This document shows, in pieces, positions 8,403-17,168 of a DNA stretch of 64,000 nucleotides. Origin of the DNA: Paractinoplanes ovalisporus. GTDB lineage: Bacteria > Actinomycetota > Actinomycetes > Mycobacteriales > Micromonosporaceae. The notes under the pieces are model-generated. The model did no database searches, was not told where the DNA came from, and worked only from the letters and a program-made list of their open reading frames with translations. The stretch spans positions 1-64,000 of the forward strand of contig NZ_JAENHP010000033.1 of NCBI RefSeq assembly GCF_016834655.1, written 5' to 3'. Position numbers and translations under genes: made by a program. Every line of letters begins with the position of its first letter. Positions within the stretch are counted from its first letter, which is position 1.

Positions 8403-8417
8403 TTTGCAAGTTGCAAC
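8403..8417. promoter_or_regulatory. tandem TTGCAA motif upstream of regulator gene
   Basis: TTTGCAAGTTGCAAC contains two self-palindromic TTGCAA hexamers separated by one base, inside the 240 bp gap (8306-8545) between divergent genes and about 130 bp before the XRE-TPR start. A possible operator; nothing else recognisable lies in this gap. Confidence 0.3.
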
Positions 8418-8545
8418 AAAAACTACGAGCATCGGTGAGCAGGCGATCACACACGTTGTGCGACGTACGCGGACGTGCGCGTTCCAGACTGCAGATGACA
8501 CAAGAGCTCGCCGGCGGGGGTCGCCGGTGAGCTGGGGGAGGCACC

Positions 8546-9781
8546 GTGGACGAGCTGCCGATCGGCCGCCGCGTCGCCTATTGGCGCGGTCGACGCAAGA
8601 TGTCCCAGCAGGTCTTTGCCGACCGGCTGGGAAAGTCCAAGAGCTGGGTCGACAAGGTGGAGCGGGGGGTCCGCCGGCTCGACAAGTTCTCCGTCGTCTA
8701 CGAGATCGCCGACGTACTCCAGGTTGATGTCCAGCTGCTGCTGGGCAAGGACGTGGAGCGCCGGCCGGAAACGCAGAACTGCATCGACCAGGTCGAGGTC
8801 GAGGAGATTCGCGCCGCTCTGGAGCGTTATGACCAGATGAGCGCGTTCTTCCAGGCGGTGCCACACTCGCCGCCGCTCTCCGAGATGCAGAAGGCGGTCA
8901 GCCACGCCTGGCTGACCTATCAGCACGCCAAGTACGGCGTGCTGGCCCGCATGCTGCCCAAGCTGCTGCGGGACGCCCAGGCGGCGGACAGTGCGTACGC
9001 GGCCGGAACCGAGGCCAAGGACGCGGCGCACCTGCTCGGGCAGGTCTACCAGATCGCGTCGTCCGCCCTGCGCAAGGTCGGCGAGCACGAGCTGTCGTGG
9101 CTGGCGGCCGACCGCTCGATCGCCGTCTCGCAGCGGGCCGGCGACCAGCTGCTGGCCGGCCTGGCCAGCTACCGGGTGGGCAGCGCGCTGCTGGCACTGG
9201 GCCGGGTGCGGCCGTCGCTCGAGGTCAACGTCAACATCGCCAACCGGCTGGCGCCCAGCCCCATCACCGAGCGGGAGGTCCGGGGTCAGCGGCTGTCGGT
9301 GTACGGCATGCTGCTGCTGAACGGGGCGATGGCGGCGGCCCGGATCGGCGACAGCGCGACCGTGCGCGACCTGCTCTGCGGGGCCGAACAGGCCTCGCTC
9401 GAGCTCGGGGGCGACTTCAACCACTACTGGACCAGCTTCGGCCCGACCAACGTGCAGCTGCACCGCTGTGCCACGGCGGTCGAACTGGGCGACGGCCGCA
9501 CCGCGGTCGAGACGCACGAGAAGATCGACGTGATCGGCTTCAACGCGATGCTGCCGGAACGCCGGGCGCACCACTTCCTGGACATCGCCCGCGGCTACAC
9601 GCAGATCGGCAACGTCGACAAGGCGAGCGAGATGCTGCTCGAGGGCGACCGGCTCGCCCCGTCCGAGATCCGCTGCCGCCCGCTCGCGCACGAGGTTCTT
9701 TCCGACGTGCTCCGCCGGACGCGGGGCACTCCGCCGGCTCCCATCGCGGAGCTGGCCGAGCAGATGGGAGTCGGTGTATGA
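8546..9781 (+). CDS. XRE family regulator with C-terminal TPR-like repeats
   Basis: A 411-residue actinobacterial regulator. Residues about 6-65 are a helix-turn-helix (RVAYWRGRRKMSQQVFADRL, then GKSKSWVDKVERGVRRLDKF). The remaining 330 residues are all helical with TPR-like pairs (LGQVYQIASSALRKVGEHEL, GLASYRVGSALLALGRV, HHFLDIARGYTQIGNVDKA). This architecture is common in streptomycete and Micromonosporaceae regulators of development or secondary metabolism. It is followed 13 bp later by a flavoprotein gene that usually accompanies this class of regulator, suggesting a two-gene unit. Confidence 0.85.
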   Translation: MDELPIGRRVAYWRGRRKMSQQVFADRLGKSKSWVDKVERGVRRLDKFSVVYEIADVLQVDVQLLLGKDVERRPETQNCIDQVEVEEIRAALERYDQMSAFFQAVPHSPPLSEMQKAVSHAWLTYQHAKYGVLARMLPKLLRDAQAADSAYAAGTEAKDAAHLLGQVYQIASSALRKVGEHELSWLAADRSIAVSQRAGDQLLAGLASYRVGSALLALGRVRPSLEVNVNIANRLAPSPITEREVRGQRLSVYGMLLLNGAMAAARIGDSATVRDLLCGAEQASLELGGDFNHYWTSFGPTNVQLHRCATAVELGDGRTAVETHEKIDVIGFNAMLPERRAHHFLDIARGYTQIGNVDKASEMLLEGDRLAPSEIRCRPLAHEVLSDVLRRTRGTPPAPIAELAEQMGVGV

Positions 9782-9794
9782 GGTGGGTTAGCAC

Positions 9795-10379
9795 GTGACG
9801 ACTGGTAACCCCGCCCCCGGCGTGCTGTACGTCCTGGTCTGCGGTTCGCCCATGGCCCGTGACGTCGGCATTCTGGTCGGTCTGGCCCAGCAGGAAGGCT
9901 GGGAGGTCTGCGTGATCACGACCCCCGACGGGCGCAAGTTCGTCGACGTGGCCGCGCTCCAGGCCCAGACCGGACACCCCGTACGCACCTATTACAAGAG
10001 CCCCGGCGACCCCGACGTGCTGCCCGAGGCGGATGCGATGATCGTCGCGCCGGCCACGGTCAACACCGTCAACAAGTGGGCCGCCGGGATCACCGACACC
10101 CTCGTACTCGGCCTGCTGGTCGAGGGCTACGGCTACGGCGTTCCCACGGCCGTGGTCCCGTACACGAACAAGGTCATGGCCCTGCACCCCGCGCTGCACG
10201 AGAGCCTCGCCAAGCTCAAGGACTGGGGCGTGCACGTGCTCTACGGCGAGGACGTCTGCCGGCTGGGCGGGCCGGGACAGACCGACCGGTTTCGAGGCCA
10301 GTTCCCCTGGCGGCGCGCGCTCCAGGCGGTCAGCAACCCGGTCACGATGAGCAGCAGCGGCCAGGTGGAGCGGGCGTAG
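9795..10379 (+). CDS. flavoprotein (HFCD / phosphopantothenoylcysteine decarboxylase-like)
   Basis: A 194-residue single-domain flavoprotein. The Rossmann-like N-terminus (LYVLVCGSPMARDVGILVGL), the ADAMIVAPATVNTVNKWAAG signature (PxT-N-K/W) and PTAVVPYTNKVMALHP match the FMN-binding HFCD family, whose members decarboxylate Cys-containing substrates (PPC decarboxylase, EpiD, MrsD). GTG start. Directly downstream of the XRE-TPR regulator and probably co-transcribed. It is not a CoaBC because the synthetase half is missing; the substrate is unknown. Confidence 0.85.
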   Translation: MTTGNPAPGVLYVLVCGSPMARDVGILVGLAQQEGWEVCVITTPDGRKFVDVAALQAQTGHPVRTYYKSPGDPDVLPEADAMIVAPATVNTVNKWAAGITDTLVLGLLVEGYGYGVPTAVVPYTNKVMALHPALHESLAKLKDWGVHVLYGEDVCRLGGPGQTDRFRGQFPWRRALQAVSNPVTMSSSGQVERA

Positions 10380-10412
10380 GCCGGTCCCGCCGATTCCGCG
10401 GCCGAAGCCCGA

Positions 10413-10418
10413 TAGAGT
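10413..10418 (+). promoter_or_regulatory. -10 box of leaderless promoter
   Basis: TAGAGT (TANNNT) 8 nt before the GTG of the Nif3-like gene; with no ribosome-binding site between them, transcription likely starts at the GTG itself. Confidence 0.55.
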
Positions 10419-10426
10419 TGGCGGCC

Positions 10427-11287
10427 GTGACCGACACCGCTGCCGCACCGACCGTCCTCGACGTGGTGAACGCCCTCGACCGGCGGTACCCGCGCGCGTG
10501 GGCGGAGTCGTGGGACCGCGTCGGCATGGTGCTCGGTGACTTCGAGCATCAGGTCCGGCGCGTCCTCTGCGTCGTCGACTGCGTGCCCGAGACCGTCGAG
10601 CAGGCCCTCGACGAGCGGGCCGACCTGATCGTGGCGCACCACCCGCTGCTGCTCAAACCGGTGTCGTCGATCGCGCCCGACACCTACAAGGGCCGCATCA
10701 TCCACCGGCTCATCCGCAACGACGTCGCGCTCTACAGCGCCCACACGAACGCCGACGTGGCCAACCCCGGCGTCTCCGACGCGCTCGCGGCCCGGCTCGA
10801 CCTGCGTGATCTGCGTCCCCTCGTGCCGGCCACCGGCGCCGCCGAGGGCGCCGGCCGGGGCATCGGCCGCATCGGTGAGCTGGCCGAACCCATGGATCTG
10901 GCCGAGTTCACCGGCTTCGCCGCGATCCGGCTGCCCACGACGGCGGCCGGCGTGCGCGCGGCCGGAGACCCCGCGCGAGTGCTGCGCACGGTGGCGGTCT
11001 GCGGGGGCGCGGGCGACTCGTTCCTCGCCGATGCGACCCGGGCCGGCGTCGATGCGTACCTCTGCGCCGATCTCCGCCACCACCCGGCGAGCGAGCATCT
11101 GGCCGAGAGCGGACCCGCGCTGATCGACGTCGCGCACTGGGCGACCGAGCGCCCGTGGCTCGACGACGTCGCGGCCTGGCTGCGCGAGGAGTTCGACGCC
11201 GAGACCATCGTGTCCGATCTGGACACGGACCCCTGGACCGTGCACGCCAGGGACGACGTCCCCGAAAAGAAGGAGCCCCTGCCGTGA
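10427..11287 (+). CDS. Nif3-like dinuclear metal centre hexameric protein
   Basis: A 286-residue protein of the Nif3/YbgI family (often named GTP cyclohydrolase 1 type 2 homologue). Metal ligands are visible in DLIVAHHPLLLK (His pair), the following SAHTNADVA and the C-terminal LIDVAHWATE. GTG start; TAGAGT at 10413-10418 is 8 nt upstream, which implies a leaderless transcript. Its stop overlaps the next start (GTGA), so it opens a three-gene housekeeping operon with the zinc-ribbon and RNase H/phosphatase genes, an order conserved in actinobacteria. Biochemical role remains debated. Confidence 0.9.
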   Translation: MTDTAAAPTVLDVVNALDRRYPRAWAESWDRVGMVLGDFEHQVRRVLCVVDCVPETVEQALDERADLIVAHHPLLLKPVSSIAPDTYKGRIIHRLIRNDVALYSAHTNADVANPGVSDALAARLDLRDLRPLVPATGAAEGAGRGIGRIGELAEPMDLAEFTGFAAIRLPTTAAGVRAAGDPARVLRTVAVCGGAGDSFLADATRAGVDAYLCADLRHHPASEHLAESGPALIDVAHWATERPWLDDVAAWLREEFDAETIVSDLDTDPWTVHARDDVPEKKEPLP

Positions 11288-12018
11288 AGGCCTCGCCGGA
11301 CGCCCAGCGCCGTCTGCTCGACCTGCAAGCCGTCGACACCGCTCTGGCGCAGCTCGCGCACCGGCGCAAGTCGCTGCCCGAGCTCGCCGAGATCGACACC
11401 GTCGCGCGGGAGATCTCCGCGCTCGAGGACGAGCGCGCCCGGGCCCAGGTCGCCGTCGACGACCTCGAGCGCGACATCAGCCGCTTCGAGAAGGACATCG
11501 AGCAGGTCCGCATCCGCAAGGACCGCGACCAGGCCCGCCTCGACGCCGGCGGCGCGCTGCGCGAGATCGAGGGCCTGCAGCACGAGCTGGCCACCCTCAA
11601 CCGGCGGCAGTCCGAGCTGGAGGACGCCGAGCTCGAGCTGATGGAACAGAAGGAGAGCGCCGACGCCACCCTGGCCGAGGTGCAGCAGCGCATCAACGGG
11701 GCGGTCGAGCGGCGCAACGCGGCCGAGCAGCGGCGCGACGAGGCGTACGCCGACATCACCAAGGAACAGGAGTTCAAGACCTCCTCCCGGGGGCCGCTCG
11801 CCGCCGATCTGCCGGCCGAGCTGGTCACGCTCTACGACAAGATCCGGCTCGACTCGGGTCTGGGTGCGGCGCTGTTCCAGTCCGGGCGCTGCGGCGGGTG
11901 CCGCATCGAGCTCTACGGCGCCGACCTGGCCCGGGTGAAGTCGGCCGACCCCGACGAGGTGGTCCGCTGCGAGGAGTGCCGGCGGATCATGGTCCGTACG
12001 AAGGAATCAGGTCTGTGA
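11284..12018 (+). CDS. coiled-coil protein with C4 zinc ribbon
   Basis: A 244-residue protein. Residues about 15-180 are a long antiparallel coiled coil (ALEDERARAQVAVDDLERDI and similar heptads). The C-terminus carries a C4 zinc ribbon: CGGC about residue 203-206 and CEEC about 231-234. This is the widespread C4-type zinc-ribbon family (PF02591), sometimes proposed to act in nucleic-acid or translation-linked processes. GTG start overlaps the upstream stop and its own TGA overlaps the next GTG, so all three genes are translationally coupled. Confidence 0.88.
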   Translation: MKASPDAQRRLLDLQAVDTALAQLAHRRKSLPELAEIDTVAREISALEDERARAQVAVDDLERDISRFEKDIEQVRIRKDRDQARLDAGGALREIEGLQHELATLNRRQSELEDAELELMEQKESADATLAEVQQRINGAVERRNAAEQRRDEAYADITKEQEFKTSSRGPLAADLPAELVTLYDKIRLDSGLGAALFQSGRCGGCRIELYGADLARVKSADPDEVVRCEECRRIMVRTKESGL

Positions 12019-13109
12019 GGGTTGTTGTCGAGGCCGACGGCGGGTCGCGCGGCAACCCCGGGCCGGCCGGTTACGGCTCGGTGGTGCGCGACACCGACGG
12101 TCAGGTGCTGCTGGAACGCCAGGGCGCGCTCGGTGTCACCACCAACAACGTCGCCGAATACACCGGCCTGATCGAGGGGCTGAAGGCGGCCCACGAGCTC
12201 GGCGCCACCGAGGTCGACGTGCGGATGGACTCCAAGCTCGTGGTCGAGCAGATGTCCGGGCGCTGGCAGATCAAGAACGCCGGGCTGCGGCCGCTCGCCG
12301 CCGAGGCCGCCCAGTGGGTGGCGCGGATCGGCCGGGTGACCTTCGAGTGGATCCCGCGCGAGCGCAACAAGGCGGCCGACGCGCTGGCCAACCGGGCGAT
12401 GGACGAGGCCGCGGGCAAGCCGGTCCGCGACGTCGTCGAGCGCGAGGTCATCACGCCCGCTCCGAAGTCGTGGGCGCCGCCGTCGCTCGAGAACGCGACC
12501 CGCCTGATCCTCGTGCGGCACGGCGAGACCGCGTACACGCAGCAGGGTCGTTACTCCGGCCGCGGTGACGTGTCGCTCTCCGAGCAGGGCGAGGCCCAGG
12601 CGATGGCGGCCGGCGGGCGGGTGGCCGGCATCGCGCGCGACGTCACGGCCGTCGTGAGCTCGCCGCTGGGCCGCTGCGTGCGCACCGCCGAACACATCTC
12701 GGCCGAGGTGGGCGGCGTGCCGGTGACGGTGGTCGACGACCTGATCGAGGTCGATTTCGGGTTGTGGGAGGGCCTGACCTTCGCCGAGGTGCAGGAGCGG
12801 TGGCCGGGCGAGATGGAGGCGTGGCTCGCCTCGACGAGCGTGGCGCCTCCGGGGGGTGAATCCTTCCAGGCGGCGGCGAAGCGGGTGCGGGGGGCGATGG
12901 CGACGATCCTTTCCTCGTACGCGGGAGGGGTCGTGGTTGTGGTCTCGCACGTGTCGCCGATCAAGCTGATCCTGCGCGATGCGCTCGCCGCTTCCGACGC
13001 TTTCCTGCACCGGCTGTTCCTCGACGCGGCCGGCGTTTCCACGATGGACGTGTGGCCGGATGGGAACATAGCGGTGCGTTCCGTCAACGAGACGGCGCAT
13101 CTGCGCTGA
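12015..13109 (+). CDS. bifunctional RNase H / histidine phosphatase (acid phosphatase) fusion
   Basis: A 364-residue fusion. Residues 1-130 are a type I RNase HI domain with acidic residues in VEADGGSRGNPG, NVAEYTGLIEGL and VRMDSKLVVEQ and a C-terminal RNKAADALANRAMDEA. Residues about 160-360 are a histidine phosphatase with RHGETAYTQQGRYSGRGD (catalytic RHG) and VVVVSHVSPIK. The architecture equals mycobacterial Rv2228c, which cleaves RNA:DNA hybrids and has alpha-ribazole phosphatase activity for cobalamin synthesis. Last gene in the translationally coupled trio. Confidence 0.92.
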   Translation: MRVVVEADGGSRGNPGPAGYGSVVRDTDGQVLLERQGALGVTTNNVAEYTGLIEGLKAAHELGATEVDVRMDSKLVVEQMSGRWQIKNAGLRPLAAEAAQWVARIGRVTFEWIPRERNKAADALANRAMDEAAGKPVRDVVEREVITPAPKSWAPPSLENATRLILVRHGETAYTQQGRYSGRGDVSLSEQGEAQAMAAGGRVAGIARDVTAVVSSPLGRCVRTAEHISAEVGGVPVTVVDDLIEVDFGLWEGLTFAEVQERWPGEMEAWLASTSVAPPGGESFQAAAKRVRGAMATILSSYAGGVVVVVSHVSPIKLILRDALAASDAFLHRLFLDAAGVSTMDVWPDGNIAVRSVNETAHLR

Positions 13110-13152
13110 CCACTATTGCCCTCCGGGTTCGAGACGTTTAGCTTCCTCGATT

Positions 13153-13167
13153 AGGAAACTTTCTTCA
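13153..13167. promoter_or_regulatory. near-palindromic TTAGGAAACTTTCTT motif upstream of chitinase
   Basis: An imperfect palindrome 23 bp before the chitinase start. Motifs of this kind recur in front of secreted hydrolase genes of actinomycetes, so it may be an operator or part of the promoter for substrate-controlled expression. Based on recollection and symmetry only. Confidence 0.35.
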
Positions 13168-13189
13168 ACGTTTCGGCCCTGGAGGGCTT

Positions 13190-14473
13190 ATGCGCGTTTT
13201 CACCCGACGTCTCGTCGCCGCGGCGGCCGTCGCCGCGGTGGCGTCGACGTTCGCAGCGACACCCGCACAGGCAACCGGCATCAAGCCGTACGTCAAGGTC
13301 GGCTACTTCACCCAGTGGGGCATCTACGGCCGCGACTTCCAGCTCGCGAAGGTGCAGAAGTCGGGCGCCGCGTCCCGCCTCACCCACATCAACTACGCGT
13401 TCGGCCCGGTCACCGCGGACGGGCTCTGCGCCTCGGCCGACGCGTGGGCGGACTGGCAGACCCCGTTCTCGGCCGAGAACAGCGTCGACGGTGTCGCCGA
13501 CGTCGAGGGCCAGCCGATCTCCGGCAACCTCAACCAGATCAAGGAACTGAAGGCCAAGAACCCGAAGCTGCGGGTGCTGATCTCGCTCGGCGGGTGGACC
13601 GGCTCGAAGTACTTCTCGGACGCCGCGCTGACCGACGCGTCGCGCAAGAAGTTCGTGTCGTCCTGCGTCGACCTCTGGATCAAGGGCAACCTGCCCGGGC
13701 TGACCCCCGGTGTGGCCGCCGGCATCCTCGACGGCATCGACCTGGACTGGGAGTGGCCCGGTTCCTCGGGTGAGGTCGGCAACGTCATCCGGCCCGAGGA
13801 CAAGCAGAACTTCACGCTGCTGACCGAGGAGTTCCGTAAGCAGCTCGACTCCCTGTCGCGTACGACCAAGAAGCGCTACGACCTGACGGCCTTCCTGCCC
13901 GCCTCGCCGGTCAAGGTCGACGCCGGCTTCGAAGGCAAGATCTTCAAGTACCTCGACTTCGGCACCGTCCAGGGCTACGACTTCCACGGCTCGTGGGAGG
14001 CCCGCACCAACCAGCAGTCGGCGCTGTTCGTGCCGAAGGGCGCTCCCGACAACCCCGACTTCTCGTCCGAGGCCGCCATCAACAAGTGGCTCTCGGTCGG
14101 CGCGCCGCGCAAGAAGCTGGTGCTGGGCCTGCCCTACTACAGCCAGGGCTGGACGGGCATCACGGCCGGCGGCAACGGCCTGTTCGCGCCGGCCACCGGC
14201 CCGGCGCCGGGTGTCTTCGCCAACGGCACCGAGGACTACAAGACGGTCAAGAGCCTGCCCGGTTTCAAGGTCTACCGTGACCTGAAGGCCGGCCACTCGT
14301 GGCTGTTCGACGGCAAGACCTTCTGGACCTACGACGACCCGGCCATGATGCTCCAGAAGACCCTCTACATCCGGGCCAAGGGCCTGGGCGGCGCGATGAT
14401 GTGGTCGCTGGACGGCGACGACGCCAACGCGTCGCTGACCAAGGCCGTTTCGACCGGCCTCTGGACCCCCTGA
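13190..14473 (+). CDS. secreted GH18 chitinase
   Basis: A 427-residue secreted hydrolase. A signal peptide (MRVFTRRLVAAAAVAAVAST, cleavage near ATPAQA-TG) is followed by a GH18 barrel: GYFTQWGIYGRDFQ, LISLGGWTGS and the catalytic DGIDLDWEWP with Asp181, Asp184, Asp186 and the acid Glu188 (DxxDxDxE). There is no chitin-binding domain, so it probably acts on soluble or exposed chitin. LGLPYYSQGW and GGAMMWSLDGDD are typical C-terminal GH18 motifs. Transcribed alone and followed by a strong stem-loop. Confidence 0.93.
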   Translation: MRVFTRRLVAAAAVAAVASTFAATPAQATGIKPYVKVGYFTQWGIYGRDFQLAKVQKSGAASRLTHINYAFGPVTADGLCASADAWADWQTPFSAENSVDGVADVEGQPISGNLNQIKELKAKNPKLRVLISLGGWTGSKYFSDAALTDASRKKFVSSCVDLWIKGNLPGLTPGVAAGILDGIDLDWEWPGSSGEVGNVIRPEDKQNFTLLTEEFRKQLDSLSRTTKKRYDLTAFLPASPVKVDAGFEGKIFKYLDFGTVQGYDFHGSWEARTNQQSALFVPKGAPDNPDFSSEAAINKWLSVGAPRKKLVLGLPYYSQGWTGITAGGNGLFAPATGPAPGVFANGTEDYKTVKSLPGFKVYRDLKAGHSWLFDGKTFWTYDDPAMMLQKTLYIRAKGLGGAMMWSLDGDDANASLTKAVSTGLWTP

Positions 14474-14480
14474 GCCCTGC

Positions 14481-14514
14481 CTTCCCGTCTGCGCCGTTCG
14501 GCGCAGGCGGGAAG
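14481..14514 (+). terminator. stem-loop terminator after chitinase
   Basis: A 15 bp arm (CTTCCCGTCTGCGCC) pairs with its complement around a 4-5 nt loop with one G-U-type mismatch. It begins 8 bp after the chitinase stop and lacks a U-tract, the usual form in high-GC actinobacteria. Confidence 0.75.
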
Positions 14515-14560
14515 CCGCTCGGCGCACGATGATCGCTTGTAACGGGCGTGTGTCGTTAGC

Positions 14561-14586
14561 GTAACTGTGACCGTCTCCACAGTTAC
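14561..14586. promoter_or_regulatory. perfect 9 bp inverted repeat before the DUF3311 ribosome site
   Basis: GTAACTGTG and CACAGTTAC flank an 8 nt loop immediately upstream of GAGGAGG. It could be a repressor operator or, if transcribed, a hairpin that masks the ribosome-binding site of the transporter operon. Confidence 0.5.
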
Positions 14587-14601
14587 GAGGAGGTACGGCT
14601 G

Positions 14602-14829
14602 ATGGCGGAGCCCGAGACGCCGAAAGCAGTGCCCGTAGCCCGCAGCGACCGCAGCCCCTGGAACTGGCTGCTTCTGATCCCCATCGTGCTGCCGGTGCTG
14701 ACACCACTGTTCAATCACGACTCGCCCCGGTTGTGGGGTTTCCCGGCCTTCTACTGGCTGCAGTTCCTCTTCATCCTCGTCGGTGTGGCGACGACCTCGC
14801 TCGTCTACCAGATGACGAAGAAGCGGTGA
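14602..14829 (+). CDS. DUF3311 small membrane protein, symporter partner
   Basis: A 75-residue protein with two membrane spans (WLLLIPIVLPVLTPLF and FYWLQFLFILVGVATTSLVY) and a cytoplasmic TKKR end. DUF3311 proteins are nearly always encoded just before a sodium:solute symporter, as here (4 bp apart), and are thought to be a small accessory subunit, comparable to the YwcA/ActP pair. GAGGAGG lies 8 bp before the ATG. Confidence 0.88.
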   Translation: MAEPETPKAVPVARSDRSPWNWLLLIPIVLPVLTPLFNHDSPRLWGFPAFYWLQFLFILVGVATTSLVYQMTKKR

Positions 14830-14833
14830 CGCG

Positions 14834-16480
14834 ATGAGCGACCACATCACCGAGATCATCGTTTTCTCGTTCCTGTTCCTGCTGGTCAGCGGCATGGGCT
14901 TCGTCGCCGCGCGGTGGCGGCGCCCCGACAACATGGAACACCTCGACGAGTGGGGCCTGGGCGGGCGCAGCTTCGGCGGCTGGATCACCTGGTTCCTGGT
15001 CGGCGGTGACCTCTACACGGCGTACACGTTCGTCGCCGTGCCGGCCCTGATCTTCGGCGCGGGTGCGGCCGGGTTCTTCGCGGTCCCGTACACGATCGTG
15101 ATCTATCCGCTGTTCTTCCTGATCCTGATCCGGCTCTGGTCGGTGTCGCATCGGCACGGCTTCGTCACCCCGGCCGATTTCGTACGCACGAGGTTCGACT
15201 CGCCGACGCTGGCGCTGCTGGTGGCCATCACCGGCATCGTCGCGACCATGCCGTACATCGCCCTGCAACTGGTCGGCATCGAGGCCGTGCTCAAGACGAT
15301 GGGCGTGACCGGCGAGAGCGCGATCGCCCGGCACCTGCCGATCATCATCGCGTTCGCGATCCTGGCCGCGTACACGTATCAATCGGGTCTGCGCGCCCCG
15401 GCGCTGATCGCCTTCGTCAAGGACACGCTGATCTACATCGTGATCCTGGTCGCGGTCATCTATCTGCCGTACAAGCTGGGTGGCTGGGGCAGCATCTTCG
15501 ACGCCGCCGAGGCCAAGTTCACCGCGTCACCGGCGCCGAACGACGGCATCACGCTCAACGCCAACAACCAGATCCAGTACATCACCCTGGCCCTGGGTTC
15601 GGCGCTCGCGCTGTTCCTCTACCCGCACAGCATCACCGGCGTGCTGGCCAGCAAGAACCGCAACGTGATCAAGCGGAACATGTCGGCCCTGCCCGCCTAC
15701 AGCTTCCTGCTCGGCCTGCTCGCGCTGCTCGGTTACGCGGCCATCGCGTCCGGCGTGAAGCCGATCACCGACCCCGCCACCGGCAAGGTGGACAGCAACA
15801 CGGTCGTCCCGCTGCTGTTCGACATGCAGTTCCCGTCGTGGTTCGCGGGCGTCGCGTTCGCCGCCATCGGCATCGGCGCGCTGGTGCCGGCCGCGATCAT
15901 GTCGATCGCCGCGGCCAACCTGTTCACCCGCAACATCTACAAGGAGTACTTGCGCAAAGACGCGTCACCGGCCCAGGAGGCCCGCGTCTCCAAGGTCACC
16001 TCGCTGGTGGTCAAGGTCGGGGCGGTCGCCTGCATCGTCTTCCTCGACCCGCAGTTCTCCATCGACCTGCAGCTCATCGGCGGCATCATCATCCTGCAGA
16101 CCGCCCCGTCGGTGGCGCTCGGCCTGTTCACCCGCTGGCTGCACCGCGGCGGGCTGATCGCGGGCTGGGCCGTCGGCATGGGCCTGTCGATGTGGATGCT
16201 GTGGCAGATCCCGAACCCCGCCACCGGGCGGGCCCACTTCGGCGGTTCGGCGTTCCCGCTGTCCGACTTCGGGTTCGACACCCCGCGCACGATCTACGTC
16301 GGCTTCGTCACCGTGATCCTGAACCTGCTGGTGGCGGCGGTTGTCACGCTGGTCCTGCGGGCGATGAAGACCCCGGACGGCGTGGACGGCACCACCCAGG
16401 ACGACTACTTCGCCGACGAGGGTGACCCCCGCGTCGACAAGGACGTGGCCGCCGCGGTCGACCACAAGTCGTCCACCTGA
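14834..16480 (+). CDS. mctP: sodium:solute symporter family, monocarboxylate permease MctP-like
   Basis: A 548-residue transporter with about 13 membrane spans. Motifs such as GGRSFGGWITWFLVGGDLYT, RHGFVTPADFVRTRF and MPYIALQLVGIEAVLKTMGV are those of the SSS family near MctP (uptake of lactate, pyruvate, propionate, alanine). The C-terminal tail after the last span is acidic. Co-transcribed with the DUF3311 gene, with the operon possibly controlled by the inverted repeat upstream. Subfamily naming is by resemblance; substrate not proven. Confidence 0.85.
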   Translation: MSDHITEIIVFSFLFLLVSGMGFVAARWRRPDNMEHLDEWGLGGRSFGGWITWFLVGGDLYTAYTFVAVPALIFGAGAAGFFAVPYTIVIYPLFFLILIRLWSVSHRHGFVTPADFVRTRFDSPTLALLVAITGIVATMPYIALQLVGIEAVLKTMGVTGESAIARHLPIIIAFAILAAYTYQSGLRAPALIAFVKDTLIYIVILVAVIYLPYKLGGWGSIFDAAEAKFTASPAPNDGITLNANNQIQYITLALGSALALFLYPHSITGVLASKNRNVIKRNMSALPAYSFLLGLLALLGYAAIASGVKPITDPATGKVDSNTVVPLLFDMQFPSWFAGVAFAAIGIGALVPAAIMSIAAANLFTRNIYKEYLRKDASPAQEARVSKVTSLVVKVGAVACIVFLDPQFSIDLQLIGGIIILQTAPSVALGLFTRWLHRGGLIAGWAVGMGLSMWMLWQIPNPATGRAHFGGSAFPLSDFGFDTPRTIYVGFVTVILNLLVAAVVTLVLRAMKTPDGVDGTTQDDYFADEGDPRVDKDVAAAVDHKSST

Positions 16481-16500
16481 TCCTGGCCCGCTCCGGAAGG

Positions 16501-16529
16501 CGCCGCGTCCCATCGTCCGGGGCGCGGCG
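16501..16529 (+). terminator. stem-loop terminator after symporter gene
   Basis: CGCCGCGTCCC pairs with GGGGCGCGGCG (one mismatch) around a 7 nt loop, starting 20 bp after the symporter stop. No U-tract. Confidence 0.6.
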
Positions 16530-16571
16530 TCTTCGTGCTTACCGTGGCGCTCTTCGTGCTTTCATGGGCGC

Positions 16572-17147
16572 GTGGCTCGTGACTGGATCAAGTGGCATGA
16601 GGAGTACGAGGTTCCCGGGTCGTCGCTGGCCCGCCGGCTCGAGGTGGTGCGGGGTTATCTGCAGCCGCTGCTCGACCGTCCCCGCCGCGTGATCAGCATG
16701 TGCGCCGGCGACGGCCGCGACGTGCTGCCGCTGCTGCCCGAGGGGTCGACGGCGGTGCTGGTGGAGTGGGATCCGGTGCTGGCCGAACGGGCCCGCGGCT
16801 CCGCGCCCGAGGGGGTCACGGTGGTGACCGGCGACGCGGGTGTCACCGACCCCTACGCGCCGGCCGCACCGGCCGAGATCGTGCTGGCATGCGGCGTTTT
16901 CGGCAACATTCCGTACGCCGACACGCGCCGGACGATCCAGGCGATGCCCTCTTTGCTGGCCCCCGGCGGCACGGTCATCTGGACCCGGGCCGGCGATTCC
17001 CCCGTACGCGACGAGTTCGCGGCCAACGGTTTCGAGGAGCTGGCATACTGCGCCCCCACGGACGCCCGTTTCCGCGTCGGCATGCATCGCCTGACACGGC
17101 CGCCGTCGCCCTTTGTGCCGGGCGAGCGCCTGTTCACCTTCGTCTGA
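16572..17147 (+). CDS. class I SAM-dependent methyltransferase
   Basis: A 191-residue Rossmann methyltransferase. VISMCAGDGRDVLPLLPEG is the SAM-binding glycine motif I, VLVEWDPVLAERAR is the acidic ribose loop and EIVLACGVFGNIPYADTRRT is the motif IV-like region. GTG start (MARDWIKWHEEYEVPGSSLA) is chosen because the family typically begins with WHxxYxxPGSxLxxRL; the 50 in-frame upstream residues overlap the transporter terminator. The substrate is unknown. Confidence 0.83.
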   Translation: MARDWIKWHEEYEVPGSSLARRLEVVRGYLQPLLDRPRRVISMCAGDGRDVLPLLPEGSTAVLVEWDPVLAERARGSAPEGVTVVTGDAGVTDPYAPAAPAEIVLACGVFGNIPYADTRRTIQAMPSLLAPGGTVIWTRAGDSPVRDEFAANGFEELAYCAPTDARFRVGMHRLTRPPSPFVPGERLFTFV

Positions 17148-17168
17148 GCGGGGTTTCGCCGCCTTCGC

